From an uncultured bacterium (lineage in GTDB: Bacteria > Bacteroidota > Rhodothermia > Rhodothermales > Rubricoccaceae): a stretch of DNA of 64,000 nt. The translations under genes were made by a program, and so were the position numbers. Location of the stretch: NCBI GenBank assembly GCA_947493945.1, contig CANLSR010000001.1, positions 186,001-250,000 on the forward strand. The letters are read 5' to 3'. Position 1 is the stretch's first letter, and each line of letters starts with the position of its first letter. The notes under the pieces are model-generated. The model had not been told where the DNA came from, ran no database searches, and saw nothing but the letters and a program-made list of their open reading frames with translations. Of this stretch, positions 60,481 through 64,000 are shown piece by piece.

Positions 60481-61902
60481 CTAGGCCGCGGCCGGCGCGC
60501 CCTCGACCATCGAGACGCCCCAGGCGACGAGCGCGTCGGCGGCCTCCTGGCTGGCGGCCTCCGAGTAGACGCGGAGCACGGGCTCCGTCCCCGAGGCCCG
60601 GAACAGCAGCCAGCCGCCCTCGACCCGGAACTTGAAGCCGTCCAGCGCCTCGGTCTCGGTCACCGGCTGGCCGTCGACCTCGGAGAGCCCGTCCTGGGAC
60701 AGCTCCCGGAGCACGGCCTGCTTGCGCGCCTCGGTCGTGTGGAGGTCGGTGCGGGACTGGTAGTGCGGCCCGAACTCCTCCATCAGCTCGCGGACGAGCC
60801 CGGAGAGCGACCGCTCGCGCTTGACCATCATCTCGGCGACCGTGAGCCCGATGTAAAGGCCGTCGCGCTCGGGGATGTGGCCCTTGACGGCCATCCCGCC
60901 CGACTCCTCGCCGCCGACCAGCACGTCGCCCTCGACGATCTTGCTCGCGATGTACTTGAAGCCGATCGGCGTCGTCTGGACGGGGAGCCCGTAGGCCTCG
61001 CCCATCCGGTCGAGCATGTCGGTGGTGGAGAACGTCTTGACGATGTCGCCGCGGAGCCCCTTTTCCTCGTAGAGATACTTGACGAGCAGCGCCAGGATCT
61101 TGTGCGAGTCGACGAACTGGCCCTCCTCGTCCACCAGCCCGATGCGGTCGGCGTCGCCGTCGGTGGCGAGGCCGATGGCGCAGTGGTCGTCCACGACGGC
61201 CTTGAGGAGCTCGCCCAGGTTGCGCTCGATGGGCTCCGGCGCCCGGCCGTGCATGCCCGGGTTGAGCTCGTGGTGGAGCTCCACGACGCGCGGCCGGCCC
61301 AGCAGGTCGGTGACCACGCCCTGGCCGGCGCCGTACATGGCGTCGTAGGCCACGCGCGTGCCGGCCTCCTTGATCGACTCGACGTCGAGCCGCTGGCGGA
61401 GCAGGTCGACGTAGCCGCTCTGGAGGTCGAAGGTCTCGATCTGGCCGTCGGCCGTCAGCGCGTCGACGCCCGGCATCTCGGGGGCGGCGCCCAGGCCGTC
61501 CATCCGCGCCTCGACGTCGGCGATCATGTCCGGCGTGGCCGGGCCGCCGAACGAGGCCTTGACCTTGAACCCGTTGTACTGCGGCGGGTTGTGGCTGGCC
61601 GTGATCACGATGCCGGCCGTGGCGCCGTACTCGGCGGTCGCCCAGCTGACCGCCGGCGTCGTGGCGAACCCGTCCGCCAGCCGCACGCGGACGCCACTGG
61701 AGGCGAACACGCGCGCCACGTGTCGGGCGAAGGCGTGGCCCTGGAAGCGCGTGTCGTACGCGATCACCACCGACCCGTCGCCCTCGTCCTGCGCCTGGAC
61801 CCACGCCGCGGTCGCCCGTGCCACCGTGGTCAGGTTGTCGAACGTGTAGTCCTGCGCGATGACGGCTCGCCAGCCGTCGGTACCAAACTTGATCGTGCTC
61901 AT
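60481..61902 (-). CDS. Phosphoglucomutase/phosphomannomutase family protein
   Basis: 473 residues. All four mutase domains: KFGTDGWRAVIAQDYTFDN at the start, the phosphoserine loop GIVITASHNPPQYNGFKVK (Ser about 103), the metal loop LATDGDADRIGLVDEEG, the sugar-binding loop VGGEESGGMAVKGHIPERDGLY, and the phosphate-binding RASGTEPVLRVYSEA at the end. It interconverts hexose 1- and 6-phosphates; whether glucose or mannose is preferred is not evident. It would connect central metabolism with GDP-mannose or UDP-glucose synthesis for the polysaccharide cluster. Confidence 0.94.
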   Translation of the reverse strand: MSTIKFGTDGWRAVIAQDYTFDNLTTVARATAAWVQAQDEGDGSVVIAYDTRFQGHAFARHVARVFASSGVRVRLADGFATTPAVSWATAEYGATAGIVITASHNPPQYNGFKVKASFGGPATPDMIADVEARMDGLGAAPEMPGVDALTADGQIETFDLQSGYVDLLRQRLDVESIKEAGTRVAYDAMYGAGQGVVTDLLGRPRVVELHHELNPGMHGRAPEPIERNLGELLKAVVDDHCAIGLATDGDADRIGLVDEEGQFVDSHKILALLVKYLYEEKGLRGDIVKTFSTTDMLDRMGEAYGLPVQTTPIGFKYIASKIVEGDVLVGGEESGGMAVKGHIPERDGLYIGLTVAEMMVKRERSLSGLVRELMEEFGPHYQSRTDLHTTEARKQAVLRELSQDGLSEVDGQPVTETEALDGFKFRVEGGWLLFRASGTEPVLRVYSEAASQEAADALVAWGVSMVEGAPAAA

Positions 61903-62015
61903 GGGGGGGCGTGGGGAAGCAGGGCCGCGGGCGCTTCAGAAGCTACGGGCGGGCGGGAAACCGGCGGGTCGGGGAAACTCCTACCCGGCCGTGCCGCGGT
62001 CGTGTCAGGGGCTGA

Positions 62016-62087
62016 GGGTTCAGAGGGTTCGTCGCCTGCAGGCCAGGAGCTTTGTCCTTGCGAACCCTGAACCTCGAACCCTGAACC
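62016..62087. repeat. Tandem and inverted repeat of a GAACCCTGAACC unit
   Basis: CGAACCCTGAACCT is followed directly by CGAACCCTGAACC (62061-62074, 62075-62087), a 14-bp tandem. Upstream at 62016-62031 the sequence GGGTTCAGAGGGTTCG is the partial complement, so the whole can fold into a stem with a 29-base loop. It fills the gap between the phosphohexomutase start and the ettA stop, both on the minus strand, and its base composition (GAACC-rich) differs from the surroundings. Confidence 0.65.
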
Positions 62088-62090
62088 GCT

Positions 62091-63761
62091 CTACGCGCGC
62101 GTCAGGCGGCGGTGCGGGCCGGAGGGCTCGTCGTCCTCGACGCCCAGCCGCTTTTTCCGGTCGTCCTCGTACTCGGCGTAGTTGCCGGGGTAGACGAACA
62201 CGCCGTCGTCCTCGAAGGCCAGGATGTGGGTGGCCACGCGGTTCAAGAACCAGCGGTCGTGCGAGATGACCACGGCGCAGCCGCCGAACGCCAGCAGCGC
62301 CTCCTCCAGCGCGCGCAGCGTGTTGACGTCGAGGTCGTTGGTCGGCTCGTCCAAGAGGAGCACGTTGGCGCCCTCCTTCAACGTCACCGCCAGCTGGAGC
62401 CGGCCGCGCTCGCCGCCGGACAGCGTGCCGACCTTCTTCTGCTGGTCCTGCCCGCCAAAGTTGAACCGGCCGACGTAGGCGCGGGAGTTGACCTCGCGCG
62501 TGCCCAGCTGGATAAAGTCTGAGCCGCCCGAGATCGTCTCCCAGACCGTCTTGTTCGGGTCGAGGTCGCGGTCCTGGTTCACGTAGCCCAGCTTGACCGT
62601 CTCGCCGACCTTGAACTCGCCGGAGTCCGGGTCCTCCGACCCGGTGATCATGCGGAACAGCGTCGTCTTGCCGGCCCCGTTCGGCCCCACGATGCCGACG
62701 ATGCCGCCCGGCGGCAGGTCGAACGTCAGGTCCTCGACCAGCTGGCGGCCGTCGTAGCCCTTCGAGACGTGCTCGGCCTGGACCACGACGTTGCCCAGCC
62801 GCGGGCCCGGCGGGATGTAGATCTCGAGCTCGTCGCGCTTCTCCTCAGAGAGCCCCGCCTGGAGCTCCTCGTAGCGCGCGATGCGGGCCTTGGACTTGGT
62901 CCGCTGGCCCTTGGCGTTCTGGCGGACCCACTCCAGCTCTTGGTGGATCGTCTTCTGGCGCTTGGACGCCTCCTTCTCCTCCTGGGCCAGGCGCGCCTCC
63001 TTCTGCTCCAGCCACGAGGTGTAGTTGCCCTCGAACGGGATGCCCTTGCCGCGGTCGAGCTCCAGGATCCAGCCCGCGACGTTGTCCAGGAAGTAGCGGT
63101 CGTGGGTAACGGCGATCACGGTGCCGGGGTAGCCGGCCAGGTGCTGCTCCAGCCACGCGACGGAGGCGGCGTCGAGGTGGTTGGTCGGCTCGTCCAGCAG
63201 CAGCACGTCCGGCGCCTGCAAGAGCAGGCGCACCAGCGCCACGCGGCGCTTTTCGCCGCCGCTCAGCGGACCAATCGGCGAGTCGGCGGGCGGGCAGTGG
63301 AGCGCGTCCATCGCCTGCTGCAGGCGTGCGTCGACGTCCCAGGCGCCCAGCCGGTCGATGTCCTCCTGGACCTTGCCCTGCTCGGCGATCAGCGCGTCGA
63401 AGTCGGCGTCGGGCTCGGCGAAGGCGTTCGAGATCTCCTCGTAGCGCTTGAGCAGGCCGACGGCCTCGGCCATCCCCTCCTCGGCGACGTCCTTGACCGT
63501 CCGCGACGGGTCGCCGAGGTCGGGCTCCTGCTCCAGCATCCCGATGGTCAGGCCGGGCTGCATCTCGATCGTGCCGTCGTACTTGTCGTCGCGGCCCGCG
63601 ATGATGCGCAGGAGCGTCGACTTGCCGGCCCCGTTCAGGCCCAGGACGCCGATCTTGGCGCCGTAGTAGAACGAGAGGTAGATGTTGTCCAGGATCTTCT
63701 TGCCCGTCGGCAGGGTCTTGCCGACGCCGAGCATGGAGAAGATGATTTTCTGATCGCTCAC
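62091..63761 (-). CDS. ettA: Energy-dependent translational throttle protein EttA (ABC-F)
   Basis: 556 residues. Two ABC domains with Walker A GVLGLNGAGKST and GIVGPNGAGKTT, signatures LSGGEKRRVALVRLLL and LSGGERGRLQLAVTL, and Walker B LLLDEPTNHLDA and LLLDEPTNDLD. The arm inside domain 1 (YTSWLEQKEARLAQEEKEA) and the linker (WVRQNAKGQRTKSKARIARYEEL) match EttA. No membrane segments. It gates early elongation on the ribosome according to ADP/ATP ratio. CGAAGCTA at 63784-63791 reads TAGCTTCG on the coding strand, 22 bases before the start, a candidate promoter element. Confidence 0.96.
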   Translation of the reverse strand: MSDQKIIFSMLGVGKTLPTGKKILDNIYLSFYYGAKIGVLGLNGAGKSTLLRIIAGRDDKYDGTIEMQPGLTIGMLEQEPDLGDPSRTVKDVAEEGMAEAVGLLKRYEEISNAFAEPDADFDALIAEQGKVQEDIDRLGAWDVDARLQQAMDALHCPPADSPIGPLSGGEKRRVALVRLLLQAPDVLLLDEPTNHLDAASVAWLEQHLAGYPGTVIAVTHDRYFLDNVAGWILELDRGKGIPFEGNYTSWLEQKEARLAQEEKEASKRQKTIHQELEWVRQNAKGQRTKSKARIARYEELQAGLSEEKRDELEIYIPPGPRLGNVVVQAEHVSKGYDGRQLVEDLTFDLPPGGIVGIVGPNGAGKTTLFRMITGSEDPDSGEFKVGETVKLGYVNQDRDLDPNKTVWETISGGSDFIQLGTREVNSRAYVGRFNFGGQDQQKKVGTLSGGERGRLQLAVTLKEGANVLLLDEPTNDLDVNTLRALEEALLAFGGCAVVISHDRWFLNRVATHILAFEDDGVFVYPGNYAEYEDDRKKRLGVEDDEPSGPHRRLTRA

Positions 63762-63849
63762 GAGTGCTTCGAGGATGTGCCGACGAAGCTAGGCGGGCGC
63801 CGTTCTCCACGGGGTGGATAACCCGTGGACACGCCGCACGTCACCCCGC

Positions 63850-63898
63850 GGGCGGCGGGCGGCGGGCGGCGGGCGGCGGGCGGCGGGCGGCGGGCGGC
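63850..63898. repeat. Seven tandem copies of GGGCGGC
   Basis: Seven perfect 7-bp units lie upstream of ettA, followed by GGGCC. The 239-bp stretch from the ettA start to the window end otherwise shows no gene. Seven-base units change frame when copies are gained or lost, but no reading frame with coding character crosses them here, so any effect would be on DNA or transcript structure. Confidence 0.85.
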
Positions 63899-64000
63899 GG
63901 GCCAAAGCTGCGGCGCTGGCGGAGGCCGTGCGAGCCGCTCCACGCCCTACGTCCTCTCCCTGCTCTACACGCCCTCCCGCTCTACGGCGTGCCCACGGCC

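Noticed and set aside
61903..62090. tRNA or other known RNA gene in the GGTTCG/CGAACC-rich gap
   Set aside because: GGTTC-like elements recall a T-arm, but no acceptor stem, anticodon arm or CCA-end could be assembled. No tRNA or rRNA was recognised in the window.
63850..63898. CRISPR-like array
   Set aside because: Seven-base head-to-tail units without spacers; no cas genes. No CRISPR array was seen anywhere in the window.

Overview
The window looks like chromosomal DNA of a very GC-rich member of the Bacteroidota/Rhodothermota line. It carries a SusC/SusD pair, aspS, ispE, dut, ettA, dinB and a POT peptide transporter, with dense tail-to-head gene packing. GC is around 70 percent, translation starts lack clear Shine-Dalgarno sites, and GTG starts are common. 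A Rubrivirga/Rubricoccus-type marine bacterium is my best guess; this is inference from gene content and composition, not from a marker gene.

1-22.8 kb (minus strand): one glycan-utilization locus of 14 genes that reads as a single operon starting at a LacI-type regulator with a palindromic operator upstream. In transcription order: LacI regulator, SusC, SusD, GH3, sulfatase, its formylglycine-generating enzyme, an endonuclease/exonuclease/phosphatase-family protein, a GH144-type glycoamylase-domain lipoprotein fused to an SGNH hydrolase, an SSS-family symporter, GH31, an ABC sugar-binding lipoprotein, two ABC permeases, and a GH94 phosphorylase-type protein cut by the window edge. GH144, GH94 and GH3 together point to beta-1,2-glucans such as osmoregulated periplasmic or cyclic glucans. 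The esterase- and sulfatase-type enzymes would fit removal of substituents. GH31 argues that the substrate is not settled. The SusD carries an unusual PDZ-like insertion.

22.9-37.6 kb: ispE, then divergently a surface-polysaccharide cluster: outer-membrane SLBB export protein, Wzz-like chain-length protein, O-antigen polymerase/ligase, Wzx-like flippase, four glycosyltransferases and a methyltransferase. Convergent to it lie a DXD-type glycosyltransferase, an FkbM methyltransferase and dut.

37.7-48 kb: POT transporter, MeaB-type GTPase, aspS, a lipoprotein, manC, and a large propeller-type sensor histidine kinase divergent from a possible 37-residue protein that has its own intrinsic terminator.

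48.4-56.3 kb: a TetR-controlled tripartite efflux operon (TetR, TolC-like channel, adaptor, RND pump). It has a perfect 16-bp palindrome before the regulator, and the pump has about six extra membrane segments.

56.4-64 kb: STAS/SpoIIAA-like protein, a hairpin-rich stretch ending in a T-run terminator, dinB, DoxX-like and GlsB-like membrane proteins, a coiled-coil lipoprotein, a Cys-rich protein of unknown function, a phosphohexomutase and ettA. With manC, the mutase could supply GDP-mannose to the polysaccharide cluster.

Throughout the window the octamer GCTGGCGG (often extended to CCGCTGGCGG) and its complement are strikingly frequent in genes and gaps, and often occur as inverted pairs that form hairpins.
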